A stretch of DNA of 64,000 nt from an uncultured Winogradskyella sp. (GTDB taxonomy: Bacteria > Bacteroidota > Bacteroidia > Flavobacteriales > Flavobacteriaceae), in NCBI RefSeq assembly GCF_947498005.1, contig NZ_CANMIW010000006.1, positions 186,001 through 250,000 on the forward strand. The letters run 5' to 3'. The notes under the pieces were generated by a model. It did not search any database. It was not told the DNA's origin and saw only the letters and a program-made list of their open reading frames with translations. Positions within the stretch are counted from its first letter, which is position 1. Every line of letters starts with the position of its first letter. This document shows positions 27,909 to 36,640 of this stretch, in pieces. The position numbers and the translations under genes were made by a program.

Positions 27909-30900
27909 ATGAAGCACATTTACACAGGCTTACTGCTATGCTTATGCTTTTTCAGTAATGCTCAAATTACAATTACCGGAACCGTCACAGATGCGGTTTC
28001 TGCAGCACCTTTACCGTTTGTAAACATTACATCAAACACAGGTTTAGGCACTACAACAAATAACGATGGAACATACAGTATTGTCGTGTCGTCTAACTCA
28101 GATACACTTACATTTTCGTTTTTAGGTTTTAAATCTCAAACTATTGTGGTTGGCGACCAAACCCAAATTAATATCGCATTACAAGAAGATTCTGCGGCTT
28201 TAGATGAAGTTGTTATTACAGCTTTAGGTTTAGAACGCGATACCAAAGAATTAGGTTATGCTGTACAAGCGATTTCCTCAAAAAGTTTAAACGAGGTAAA
28301 AACCATCAATTTTTTAGACAACCTACAAGGAAAATTAGCTGGTGTAACCGTTACACAAGGTGCGACAGGTGTTGGGTCGTCTTCTAAAATTACCATTAGA
28401 GGCGAAGCATCTTTTTCTAATAACAATCCTTTATTTGTAGTAGATGGTGTTCCCATTAATAACGAAACGGTTTTTAATTTTACGAATGAAGCTGCTGCTG
28501 GATTTCAAGAAATTGATTTTGGAAATGGTGGCATGGAAGTAAATCCGGATGATATTGAGTCTGTTACCGTTTTAAAAGGACCAAGTGCTGCTGCTTTATA
28601 TGGTACAAGAGCCTCAAATGGTGTTATTGTTATAGACACCAAAAATGGCAGTAACAAAAGAGGCTTAGGTATTAGTATTAACACATCATTGTTTGTGGAT
28701 TCGGCCTTTAGATTACCTGAATTTCAGAATTCTTATGGTCAGGGAAATTCTGGCCAGTTTGGATATGTTGATGGACTTGGTGGTGGTATCAACGATAATA
28801 TTACCTATTCTTGGGGACCACGTTTAGATACTGGCTTGCTCATTCCACAATTTGATAGCCCTGTGCAATTAGCAAACGGCACTTCAGTAAGAGGTGGAGA
28901 TATTGCGCTTTATAACGGCTTAGAAATTACAGCAACGCCTTTCGTTTCTAATCCAGATAACCTAAAAGATTTCTATCAAACTGGTACCACAACCATTAAT
29001 AATATTTCAGTGTCTAATGGATTTGATACCGGAAACTACCGATTATCATTTACTGATTTAAGAAGTGAATCTATAATTCCTGGTGTTAATTTAGATAGAC
29101 AAACCATTGCTGCTAAATTAAATTTTAATCCAAGTAAAAAGACTGAAATCAATGCTTCTATTAGTTATATAAATTCTAGTAGCGACAACAGACCTTCTAA
29201 TGGTTACGGAAGTGAAAATGCAAATTATTCACTTGTGGCTTGGGGACCACGCTCTTTAAATATTGAAAATTTAAAGGATTATTGGCAACCTGGTTTAGAA
29301 GGCACGCAACAATATTCTTTTAATTATACCTTTTTTGATAATCCGTATTTTATATTAAACGAAAACACCAATGCATTTAATCGGGACCGAATTTTTGGTA
29401 ATATTTCTATTACACAACAACTCAATAAAAACTTAAACATTTCCTTAAGAACAGGAATGGATTACAGTACAGAAAAGCGTCAATTAAGACGTGCTTATAG
29501 TAGCAATCGTTTTAGTAACGGTGCTTATGCTGAGCACGATGTAATGTTTAGAGAAGTGAATACTGATTTTTTAATCAACTATAACAATCAATTTAACGAC
29601 TTTTCTGTGGATGTGTTTTTAGGTGGAAATAGACTCAACCAAACCGCAACAACAAATCAATCGCAGACTGTAAGTTTGGCGCAACCTGGAATTTATAATC
29701 TCAATAATGCAGCTTCACCAATTGAAACGTTTCAGTTTGAAAGTAAAAAACGAATCAATTCATTTTACGGCATTTCAAAATTCGGTTACAAGGACTTTCT
29801 GTTTTTAGACATTACTGGCAGAAACGATTGGTCTAGTGCTTTAGCAACACCTTTTTCGGTAGATGGAACATCGTTCTTCTACCCTTCTGTATCTTCAAGT
29901 TTTATTCTATCTAATGTTACAGAATTACCAAGTATATTTTCTTTTGCAAAGTTAAGAGCAAGTATTGCACAAGTAGGAAATGACACCAGCGCTTACCAAA
30001 CATCTGGTGCTTTTATATCCCAAACGCCTTACAATAGCCAACCGACGTTTAGCAACCAAGATTTTATTCCAAATTCTAATTTAAAACCAGAACGTACCAC
30101 CTCTTATGAATTTGGTACCGATTTACGTTTTTTAGATAATAAATTACGTTTAGATATCACCTACTACAATGCCAACACCGAAGACCAAATCATTTCTTTA
30201 CCTGTAGCTATTTCTTCTGGTTACAGTCAGCAAGTGGTTAATGGCGGCAAAGTGAATACACAAGGTGTAGAAATCATTTTAGGCATTACACCAATACAAA
30301 CGGATAATTTTAATTGGAATACCACTTTCAATTTTGCCACAAACCGTTCCGTTATTAAAGATTTACCACAATCTGATGGACGATTAACACTCGCATACAG
30401 TAGAATTTACGATAGTTCTAACCAAACCGTTTGGTTTCAAGTTGAAGAAGGCGGACGCGTTGGCGATTTCTATGGAACTGGCTATAAGAAAAACGAAAAC
30501 GGTCAGTTTTTAATTGATGATAACGGCAATTACATTGCTGATGACAATTTGAAAAAACTAGGAAATTACAATCCAGATTTCACATTAGGTTGGCGCAATA
30601 ATTTCAACTACAAAAATTGGAACCTAAGCTTTTTATTCGATTGGCGACAAGGTGGAGAAATCGTTTCTAGAACACGCGCTTTAGGAAATGTTGGTGGACA
30701 ATTAGCCGAAACCAGTTACAGACCAGACGATGGTATTATAGCGCAAGGTGTAAATGTTAATACTGGTGCCGCAAATACGGTTGCCATTACTGCAGAAAGT
30801 TATTACAGACAGTTTTACGATAGAAACCATGAAGAAAACAATGTTTACGATGCGTCATTTTTAAAACTGCGTCAATGTGCCATTGGTTACACCTTTAATT

Positions 30901-31103
30901 TTAAAGATGGCTTTTTAGGCTTAAAAGAAGGTGCAGATTTAAACCTGTCTTTGGTAGGAAATAATTTATTCGCCATTACTGAAAATCCACATTTTGACCC
31001 AGAACAATTAGCCGTACAAGGCAACGGATTTGTAAGTGGTGTTGAAGATATGAGTTATGCCACAACACGAAGCATTGGTTTTAAAGCCGGATTTAATTTC
31101 TAA
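27909..31103 (+). CDS. SusC/RagA-family TonB-dependent outer-membrane receptor
   Basis: Outer-membrane importer powered by TonB. 1064 residues: signal peptide to FFSNAQ (about 19), CarboxypepD_reg-like domain at about 22-100 (TGTVTDAVSAAPLPFVN), plug domain from about 110 (DNLQGKLAGVTVTQ, GSSSKITIRGEASF, NPLFVVDGVPINNE, VLKGPSAAALYGTRASNGVIVI) and a large barrel ending in IGFKAGFNF. It pairs with the SusD-like gene 9 nt downstream. The ligand is not readable from sequence; the setting next to arsS and a sodium symporter suggests a small organic solute. A CCACA/TGTGG hairpin lies just before the ATG (27889-27901). Confidence 0.93.
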   Translation: MKHIYTGLLLCLCFFSNAQITITGTVTDAVSAAPLPFVNITSNTGLGTTTNNDGTYSIVVSSNSDTLTFSFLGFKSQTIVVGDQTQINIALQEDSAALDEVVITALGLERDTKELGYAVQAISSKSLNEVKTINFLDNLQGKLAGVTVTQGATGVGSSSKITIRGEASFSNNNPLFVVDGVPINNETVFNFTNEAAAGFQEIDFGNGGMEVNPDDIESVTVLKGPSAAALYGTRASNGVIVIDTKNGSNKRGLGISINTSLFVDSAFRLPEFQNSYGQGNSGQFGYVDGLGGGINDNITYSWGPRLDTGLLIPQFDSPVQLANGTSVRGGDIALYNGLEITATPFVSNPDNLKDFYQTGTTTINNISVSNGFDTGNYRLSFTDLRSESIIPGVNLDRQTIAAKLNFNPSKKTEINASISYINSSSDNRPSNGYGSENANYSLVAWGPRSLNIENLKDYWQPGLEGTQQYSFNYTFFDNPYFILNENTNAFNRDRIFGNISITQQLNKNLNISLRTGMDYSTEKRQLRRAYSSNRFSNGAYAEHDVMFREVNTDFLINYNNQFNDFSVDVFLGGNRLNQTATTNQSQTVSLAQPGIYNLNNAASPIETFQFESKKRINSFYGISKFGYKDFLFLDITGRNDWSSALATPFSVDGTSFFYPSVSSSFILSNVTELPSIFSFAKLRASIAQVGNDTSAYQTSGAFISQTPYNSQPTFSNQDFIPNSNLKPERTTSYEFGTDLRFLDNKLRLDITYYNANTEDQIISLPVAISSGYSQQVVNGGKVNTQGVEIILGITPIQTDNFNWNTTFNFATNRSVIKDLPQSDGRLTLAYSRIYDSSNQTVWFQVEEGGRVGDFYGTGYKKNENGQFLIDDNGNYIADDNLKKLGNYNPDFTLGWRNNFNYKNWNLSFLFDWRQGGEIVSRTRALGNVGGQLAETSYRPDDGIIAQGVNVNTGAANTVAITAESYYRQFYDRNHEENNVYDASFLKLRQCAIGYTFNFKDGFLGLKEGADLNLSLVGNNLFAITENPHFDPEQLAVQGNGFVSGVEDMSYATTRSIGFKAGFNF

Positions 31104-31112
31104 AATAGTACG

Positions 31113-32555
31113 ATGAAAAAATTTATATATACCATTTCAATTTTAAGCTTAATTTTTACAACAAGCTGTACCAAAGATTTTGAAGATATCAATACCAATC
31201 CTAACTCGCCAAGTTCAGTACAACCGAGTTTATTGCTGCGACAAGTTATTTACGATTTTGGCGAAAACATGAGCTACGAAGGTTTTGTGGCTGGAGATTT
31301 ATTAGCACAACACAGAACCGCTTTAGATTTTAATTTATTTGATAGACATGCTTTAAAATCACCACAATTAGGTGGTAATCCTTGGCCTATATTTTACACC
31401 AATTTAAGAGATAATGAAATCACTTTAAACCAATCGCAAACTGTGGAGACTTTTGCAGTTTATGAAGGTCCTGCGTTAATTTTAAAAGCTTATATGACAG
31501 CTGGCTTAACCGATTTATTTGGAGACGTTCCTTATTTTGAAGCCTTTAATGGTGTTGAAGGTTCCGTTACACCAACCTATGATTTACAAGAAGATATTTA
31601 CCTCAACGATAACGGTATTTTAGATAATTTAGATAAAGGCATTGCAGCCATCGAAGCCTATTCCGATGCTATTCCACTAGAAGGCGATATTTTATTTAAT
31701 GGCGATTTAGACGCTTGGATAAAATTTGCAAATGCCTTAAAAATTAAACATTTGCTTCGTATTTCAGATAAAGTAGATGTTTCAAGTAATTTACAAACCT
31801 TGTATGATGAAGGAAATTACATCACTTCAAACAGTGAGAATGCTATTTTCAACTTTACCAATACAGACCCAAACAGTTTTAGATTAGCACAATTACGCAT
31901 TGGAGATTTCAACAATTTCGTGTTATCTGAAACTATGGAAGACATCTTATTAAATTTAAACGATACGAGAATTTCAAGTTTATTTCGTCCGTTTTCTAAT
32001 TCAACTACAAATGAATATAACGGATTATTAAATGGCATTGATGCGTCTTCTACCTCTATTGCCTTAGCCGATTATTCGTTAGCAAGCACAGCTTTTAGAG
32101 AAGACACATCCACTTTAGATGCTAATTTTATTACCGCTTGGGAAGTACAATTTGCTTTAGCAGAAGCGGCTGCCAGAAACATAATTTCGGCAGATGCACA
32201 AACCTTATACAATAATGGTGTTATTTTAGCATTTGAGTATTGGAACACGGAATTACCAGCGGATTATTTAACTGGTCCTGCAGCTTACAATGCTTTTGGG
32301 TCAAATCCAATAGAGCAAATTTTGACTCAAAAATGGATTGCGAATGTTATTAATGGCTATGAAGGTTGGATAGAATACAGAAGAACAGGTTTCCCAGAAT
32401 TACAAACTATTTCTGCGAGTTTAAATAATGATATCATTCCGGTAAGAATGCCTTATCCTGCGGAAGAAGAAGCTTTAAATTTTGAAAATTATAGTGTTGC
32501 TGCATCTGCAACCGACAACAATAGTATTAATGTTCCAGTGTGGTGGAATGAATAA
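31113..32555 (+). CDS. SusD/RagB-like surface lipoprotein
   Basis: Ligand-binding lid lipoprotein for the SusC partner. 480 residues with a lipobox TTSC (Cys about 19), then CTKDFEDINTNPNSPSSV, the typical start of SusD-like proteins of the SusD-like_2 type, and helical repeats rich in aromatic residues. The C-terminal region has KWIANVINGYEGWIEYRRTGFP, a hallmark of the group. It follows susC by 9 nt and precedes the symporter by 6 nt, so the three form one transport unit. Confidence 0.92.
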   Translation: MKKFIYTISILSLIFTTSCTKDFEDINTNPNSPSSVQPSLLLRQVIYDFGENMSYEGFVAGDLLAQHRTALDFNLFDRHALKSPQLGGNPWPIFYTNLRDNEITLNQSQTVETFAVYEGPALILKAYMTAGLTDLFGDVPYFEAFNGVEGSVTPTYDLQEDIYLNDNGILDNLDKGIAAIEAYSDAIPLEGDILFNGDLDAWIKFANALKIKHLLRISDKVDVSSNLQTLYDEGNYITSNSENAIFNFTNTDPNSFRLAQLRIGDFNNFVLSETMEDILLNLNDTRISSLFRPFSNSTTNEYNGLLNGIDASSTSIALADYSLASTAFREDTSTLDANFITAWEVQFALAEAAARNIISADAQTLYNNGVILAFEYWNTELPADYLTGPAAYNAFGSNPIEQILTQKWIANVINGYEGWIEYRRTGFPELQTISASLNNDIIPVRMPYPAEEEALNFENYSVAASATDNNSINVPVWWNE

Positions 32556-32561
32556 AAACGT

Positions 32562-33902
32562 ATGGATATAATTGACTGGCAATGGCTTTTAATAGTTGCA
32601 TCGAGTGTTTTGCTCTTTGTGCTTTCGCCATTAGCTAAAACTACTGACCAATTTTTTAAGGCGGTTCATAACCGAAAAGCGCCAAATGCTTTGGTGCTTA
32701 CTGGTAGCCTTATTATTTCTTGGATTTTTGCTAAGAGTATTACCAATGCAGCAAATTTAGGCTTAAGCTTTGGTATTGTTGGTGGTGTGGCTTATGCTGG
32801 TTACTATTTATCTTTTGCTGTGGCAGGTTTATTAATTTATAAGATTAGAACCGTTGGTGGTTTTAAGAGTATTCATGAATTCCTGACGAGCAAATTTGGC
32901 AAAGGCGCCATGGCCTTATTTTCAATTTTAATTGCCATTCGTTTGTTTAATGAAGTTTGGAGTAACACCATGGTTATTGGTAGTTATTTTGGAGACATTG
33001 GCAGTTCAGCCTACTACAAAGCCATTATTGTTTTTACAGTACTAACCTTAGCCTATGCGATTAAAGGCGGATTGAGTAGTTCTATTTTTACAGATGTCAT
33101 TCAAATGGTATTGTTTAGCATTTTATTGTTAGTCATTCTTTGGAAAATCTTCTCAGTAGAATCCTTTAGCGTTGGCGATGTTACGTCTTCAGGTACATGG
33201 AGTTTTGAGTTGGGTTTAAATCTGTTTTTCGCAGCCATTATTCAATCGTTTAGTTATCCCTTTCACGACCCAGTTTTAACGGATAGAGCTTTTATAAGTT
33301 CGCCAAAAGTCACGCGTAAAAGCTTTTTGTGGGCAAGTGTACTAGGTGCTATTTGCATTATTTTATTTAGTATTATTGGTGTTTATGCACAAACGCAAGG
33401 CTTTACTGGTCAGGCAGCAGTGCAAGTTGGTAAAGCCTTTGGTGTCGTTATATTATTAGTTATTAATTTTATAATGATAACTTCTGCAGCTTCTACCCTA
33501 GACTCAACATTTTCGTCATTTTCCAAATTATTAGCAATTGATTTAGGCATGGTAAATGACCTCACTTTTGGGCGAGCGTCCATGGCTGCTATTGCCATTT
33601 TAGGAACTTTGCCTATTTTTCTTGAAGCTGAAATATTATCCGCAACCACCATCTCTGGAACCATGGTTATTGGCTTAACACCTATTTTTCTATTCTGGAA
33701 AATGAAAGTCCCAAAAATCAGTTTTTATCTGAGCGTTATTACAGGATTGGTATTTGGTTTCTTATTGGTATTTAACGTATTTCCTGAAGCCTTAATTTTT
33801 ACAGAAGGGAAATATGCCGACTTGCTATGGGTAAATATTTGGGGCATTTTAAGTTGTAATATTTTATATTTCATACCGAAATGGTTGAAATCAAATCAAT
33901 AA
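32562..33902 (+). CDS. Sodium:solute symporter family transporter
   Basis: Inner-membrane secondary transporter with about 12-13 hydrophobic helices over 446 residues. SSS-type features include the early NAANLGLSFGIVGGVAYAGYY segment, the AIKGGLSSSIFTDVIQ motif near 175 and a helix with SAASTLDSTFSSFSKLLAIDL near 310-330. It starts 6 nt after the SusD-like gene. It most likely takes into the cytoplasm what the SusC/D pair brings into the periplasm. Substrate not assignable. Confidence 0.87.
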   Translation: MDIIDWQWLLIVASSVLLFVLSPLAKTTDQFFKAVHNRKAPNALVLTGSLIISWIFAKSITNAANLGLSFGIVGGVAYAGYYLSFAVAGLLIYKIRTVGGFKSIHEFLTSKFGKGAMALFSILIAIRLFNEVWSNTMVIGSYFGDIGSSAYYKAIIVFTVLTLAYAIKGGLSSSIFTDVIQMVLFSILLLVILWKIFSVESFSVGDVTSSGTWSFELGLNLFFAAIIQSFSYPFHDPVLTDRAFISSPKVTRKSFLWASVLGAICIILFSIIGVYAQTQGFTGQAAVQVGKAFGVVILLVINFIMITSAASTLDSTFSSFSKLLAIDLGMVNDLTFGRASMAAIAILGTLPIFLEAEILSATTISGTMVIGLTPIFLFWKMKVPKISFYLSVITGLVFGFLLVFNVFPEALIFTEGKYADLLWVNIWGILSCNILYFIPKWLKSNQ

Positions 33903-33927
33903 GACTTCCACTTTAGTAGGAAATAAT

Positions 33928-34755
33928 ATGGATAAAAAAATAAATGATATTGGTAAACGCTCTGGCAAAATGCTACTTTTTGGTGGTGTTTACAGTAATC
34001 TTCAAGCACTTGAAGCTCTTATTGCTGTAGCAGAAGCGGAAGGTATTCCACCAGAAAACTGTATTTGTACAGGCGATATTATTGGGTATTGCGCTCAGCC
34101 AGAAGAAACCATTCAAACATTTAAAAATTGGAACGCAAAAAGCATTGTCGGCAATGTAGAAATACAACTGCGCGATGATGAAGATGATTGTGGTTGCGAT
34201 TTTAGAGCAGGCTCACGATGTGATAATTTTTCGCAACAATGGTATCCTTATGCCAAGAGTAAATTATCAAAGGATTCTTTAAATTATCTTGAGACGCTTC
34301 CAGACCATATTAAATTCACAATTGGGAATCAAAACGCGACGGTTGTTCATGGGTCGTATTTTAATGTTTCAGAATTTATATTTAAATCAACAGATTGGTC
34401 AATAAAAGCTGAAAATTTTGAAGCTGCAAAAAGCGATATGATAATTGCTGGTCATTGTGGTTTACCGTTTCAACAAAAAAACAATACTAAACATTGGATA
34501 AATCCTGGTGTTATTGGAATGCCTGCTAATGATGGAAATCCTAACGTTTGGTATGCTATTTTAGACGATTCAGAACCATCGACTACCGTAAATTTCCGTA
34601 AATTAGATTATGATTATAAACACACAAATCAACTGATGTTAAACGGATTATTACCAGAATCTTATGCAAAAACCATAGTTACTGGTATTTGGGATAACAT
34701 GGAAATATTACCAGAAACAGAAAAACAATTACAAGGAAAACCAATATTACTGTAA
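33928..34755 (+). CDS. Metallophosphoesterase-fold protein with altered metal motifs
   Basis: 275 residues with the calcineurin-like layout LFGGVYSN, TGDIIGY (Asp50), GNVE (Asn76), VVHGS (His141), AGHCG (His176). The first motif, normally DxH, reads Gly20-Val-Tyr22, and the last GHxH reads GHCG, so three usual metal ligands are gone. It has unusual cysteines: 45, 47, 55, 88, 90, 98 and 177, with CGCDFRAGSRC at 88-98. I recall proteobacterial homologues with the same GG-x-Y-S-N opening, so this is probably a real subfamily and not a decayed gene. In this cluster it could be a phosphatase with a different metal site or a thiol/arsenical-binding protein. Confidence 0.82.
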   Translation: MDKKINDIGKRSGKMLLFGGVYSNLQALEALIAVAEAEGIPPENCICTGDIIGYCAQPEETIQTFKNWNAKSIVGNVEIQLRDDEDDCGCDFRAGSRCDNFSQQWYPYAKSKLSKDSLNYLETLPDHIKFTIGNQNATVVHGSYFNVSEFIFKSTDWSIKAENFEAAKSDMIIAGHCGLPFQQKNNTKHWINPGVIGMPANDGNPNVWYAILDDSEPSTTVNFRKLDYDYKHTNQLMLNGLLPESYAKTIVTGIWDNMEILPETEKQLQGKPILL

Positions 34756-34785
34756 GGTTGGACAAACAAATTATACTAAACCTTT

Positions 34786-35295
34786 ATGAAGAATTTTATT
34801 TTACTCTCATTTCTGCTTCTAGGCATTGCAGGACATAGCCAAAGTAGTATAAAAAAGCTGCTAAAAAAACATAACGAAGAAAGTGTTCCTTATATATCAG
34901 TTGACGAATTGGCAATGCCAAAAACCGATGTTATTTTGTTAGATGCTAGAGAAGTTTCAGAATTTAATGTGAGCCATTTAGAAGATGCTGTTTGTGTTGG
35001 CTATGACGAATTTAATTTAGAAACAACTACGGCATTATTCCCAGATAAATCGGCAACCATTGTAGTATATTGTTCATTGGGTATTCGCTCAGAAGACGTT
35101 GCAGAACAGCTTAAAAATGCTGGTTACACCAATGTTTTTAATTTATTTGGTGGTATTTTTGAATGGAAAAATAACGACTTCACAATTTACAATACAGAAG
35201 GCGAAACAGATGATGTTCACGCATTTTCTAAAGAATGGAGTAAATGGCTTTTAAAAGGGAATAAAATATACGATAAGCTTGAAAATGATGAATAA
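34786..35295 (+). CDS. Exported rhodanese-domain protein
   Basis: 169 residues: signal peptide to about GHSQ (18), then one rhodanese domain with DAREVSEFNVSHLEDAV and the active-site loop CSLGIRS (Cys96). Rhodaneses carry sulfur as persulfide or reduce oxyanions such as arsenate. The signal places it in the periplasm. Its 3' end overlaps the following transferase gene. Its presence beside arsS suggests thiol chemistry on an arsenical, which is an inference. Confidence 0.87.
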   Translation: MKNFILLSFLLLGIAGHSQSSIKKLLKKHNEESVPYISVDELAMPKTDVILLDAREVSEFNVSHLEDAVCVGYDEFNLETTTALFPDKSATIVVYCSLGIRSEDVAEQLKNAGYTNVFNLFGGIFEWKNNDFTIYNTEGETDDVHAFSKEWSKWLLKGNKIYDKLENDE

Positions 35296-35911
35296 GAATG
35301 CCCTAATAATCTTTACTCGCAATCCCGAATTGGGAAAATGTAAAACACGTTTAGCAAAAACAATTGGTGATCAAAATGCGCTAGATATTTACAAATACCT
35401 ATTGCAGCACACAGCGAATATATCTCAAAAGGTAAATGCAGATATTTTTGTGTTTTATTCAGAAAACATAAGTACAAATGACTTGTGGCACAATGAGCAT
35501 TTTATAAAAAAATTGCAATCTGGTAGTGACCTTGGTAAGCGTATGGAAAATGCCTTTATGGATGTATTTAATAGCGCCTACGAAAAAGCAGTGATAATTG
35601 GCAGTGACTTGCTAGATTTAAACGAATTCATAATTGATGAATCTTTTAAAAATTTAGAAAATCAAGATTTTGTAATAGGACCAGCAGAAGATGGAGGCTA
35701 CTATCTTTTGGGAATGAAACATGCTTACCCTGAAGTGTTTAACATACAAAATTGGGGAGGAGAGACTGTTTACGAGCAAACAATTAACAAACTCTATGAT
35801 AAAAGTGTGTATGTTTTAAAAACTCTTAACGACATAGATAATGTCGAAGATTTAAAACCATATAAAGTTTTCGAAAAATATTTAACAAACCACCAAATGT
35901 GTAAATTATGA
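35285..35911 (+). CDS. TIGR04282-type arsenosugar biosynthesis glycosyltransferase (DUF2064)
   Basis: About 208 residues from the ATG at 35285; an ATG at 35288 and a TTG at 35279 are also in frame. It has the complete nucleotide-binding loop FTRNPELGKCKTRLAKTIG, DLGKRMENAF, IGSDLLDL and FVIGPAEDGGYYLLGMK, the signature of the rSAM/selenodomain-associated transferase 1 family. It likely transfers or activates a sugar unit in the cytoplasm. It overlaps the rhodanese gene by 11 nt and the next gene by 4 nt (ATGA). Confidence 0.87.
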   Translation: MMNKNALIIFTRNPELGKCKTRLAKTIGDQNALDIYKYLLQHTANISQKVNADIFVFYSENISTNDLWHNEHFIKKLQSGSDLGKRMENAFMDVFNSAYEKAVIIGSDLLDLNEFIIDESFKNLENQDFVIGPAEDGGYYLLGMKHAYPEVFNIQNWGGETVYEQTINKLYDKSVYVLKTLNDIDNVEDLKPYKVFEKYLTNHQMCKL

Positions 35912-36636
35912 AAACAAAATTACTTTTTATTTGCTTTATTTTTTCTGCAATTTCTACTGTTTATTCCCAATGCTCAGTGATGGCTACGGATTTTGAAAAC
36001 AATAGCAGTATTCCAATGTACAATGTAATGGGAGATGTTACAGTTGTGCTAAACACAAATAATACCGTTACGCTTAACTTAGGAGACAATTTTACTACAG
36101 CTGCAGGACCAGACATTAGAGCCTATTTTGTTGCCTCAAATGGAGCTACAGATGCAACCTTAAGAAATTCGTTAATTTCTAATCTTGAAAACTTTGAGTT
36201 TGGCTTAGTTGGTTCTAACTCTGTCAATCAAAACGGTTCAAAAATGTTTACCGTAAACATTCCAACTAATGCCAATATATCTAATTACGACCGCGTATTT
36301 TTTTACTGCCAACAATTTGATCAATTTTGGGATTTTGGTAAAATAATTCCATTTACAAATACAACCTGTTCTGCATTAAATGTAGTAGAAAACACCTTAT
36401 CACAACAAATAAGTTTATCACCAAATCCTGCAAATGACATTTTAGAAATTTCTAATAATGCACAAACCAATATTAATTTCTCTGTGTACAATACATTAGG
36501 AGACCGTATTTTAGAATATAAAAATCTCACGAAACAAACACAAACCATTGATATTTCTTCATTAAAAACTGGGTTATATTTAATACGTTTTTCAGTTAAT
36601 GGTAATACCTTTACAAAAAAGCTAATTAAACATTAA
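35908..36636 (+). CDS. DM13-domain protein with T9SS sorting tail
   Basis: 242 residues with a signal peptide ending near VYSQ (about 21). Residues 40-155 match the DM13 pattern: GDVTVVL, a LNLGDNFTTAAGPDIRAYF segment, and DRVFFYCQQFDQFWDFGKI. DM13 domains are thought to act in redox or as cytochrome-like modules outside the cell. The last 75 residues or so (SLSPNPANDILEIS to GNTFTKKLIKH) form a type A sorting domain for export through the type IX secretion system, so the mature protein should reach the surface. It is coupled by a 4-nt overlap to the transferase upstream and ends 4 nt before the phosphorylase gene. Confidence 0.83.
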   Translation: MKTKLLFICFIFSAISTVYSQCSVMATDFENNSSIPMYNVMGDVTVVLNTNNTVTLNLGDNFTTAAGPDIRAYFVASNGATDATLRNSLISNLENFEFGLVGSNSVNQNGSKMFTVNIPTNANISNYDRVFFYCQQFDQFWDFGKIIPFTNTTCSALNVVENTLSQQISLSPNPANDILEISNNAQTNINFSVYNTLGDRILEYKNLTKQTQTIDISSLKTGLYLIRFSVNGNTFTKKLIKH

Positions 36637-36640
36637 CTCA

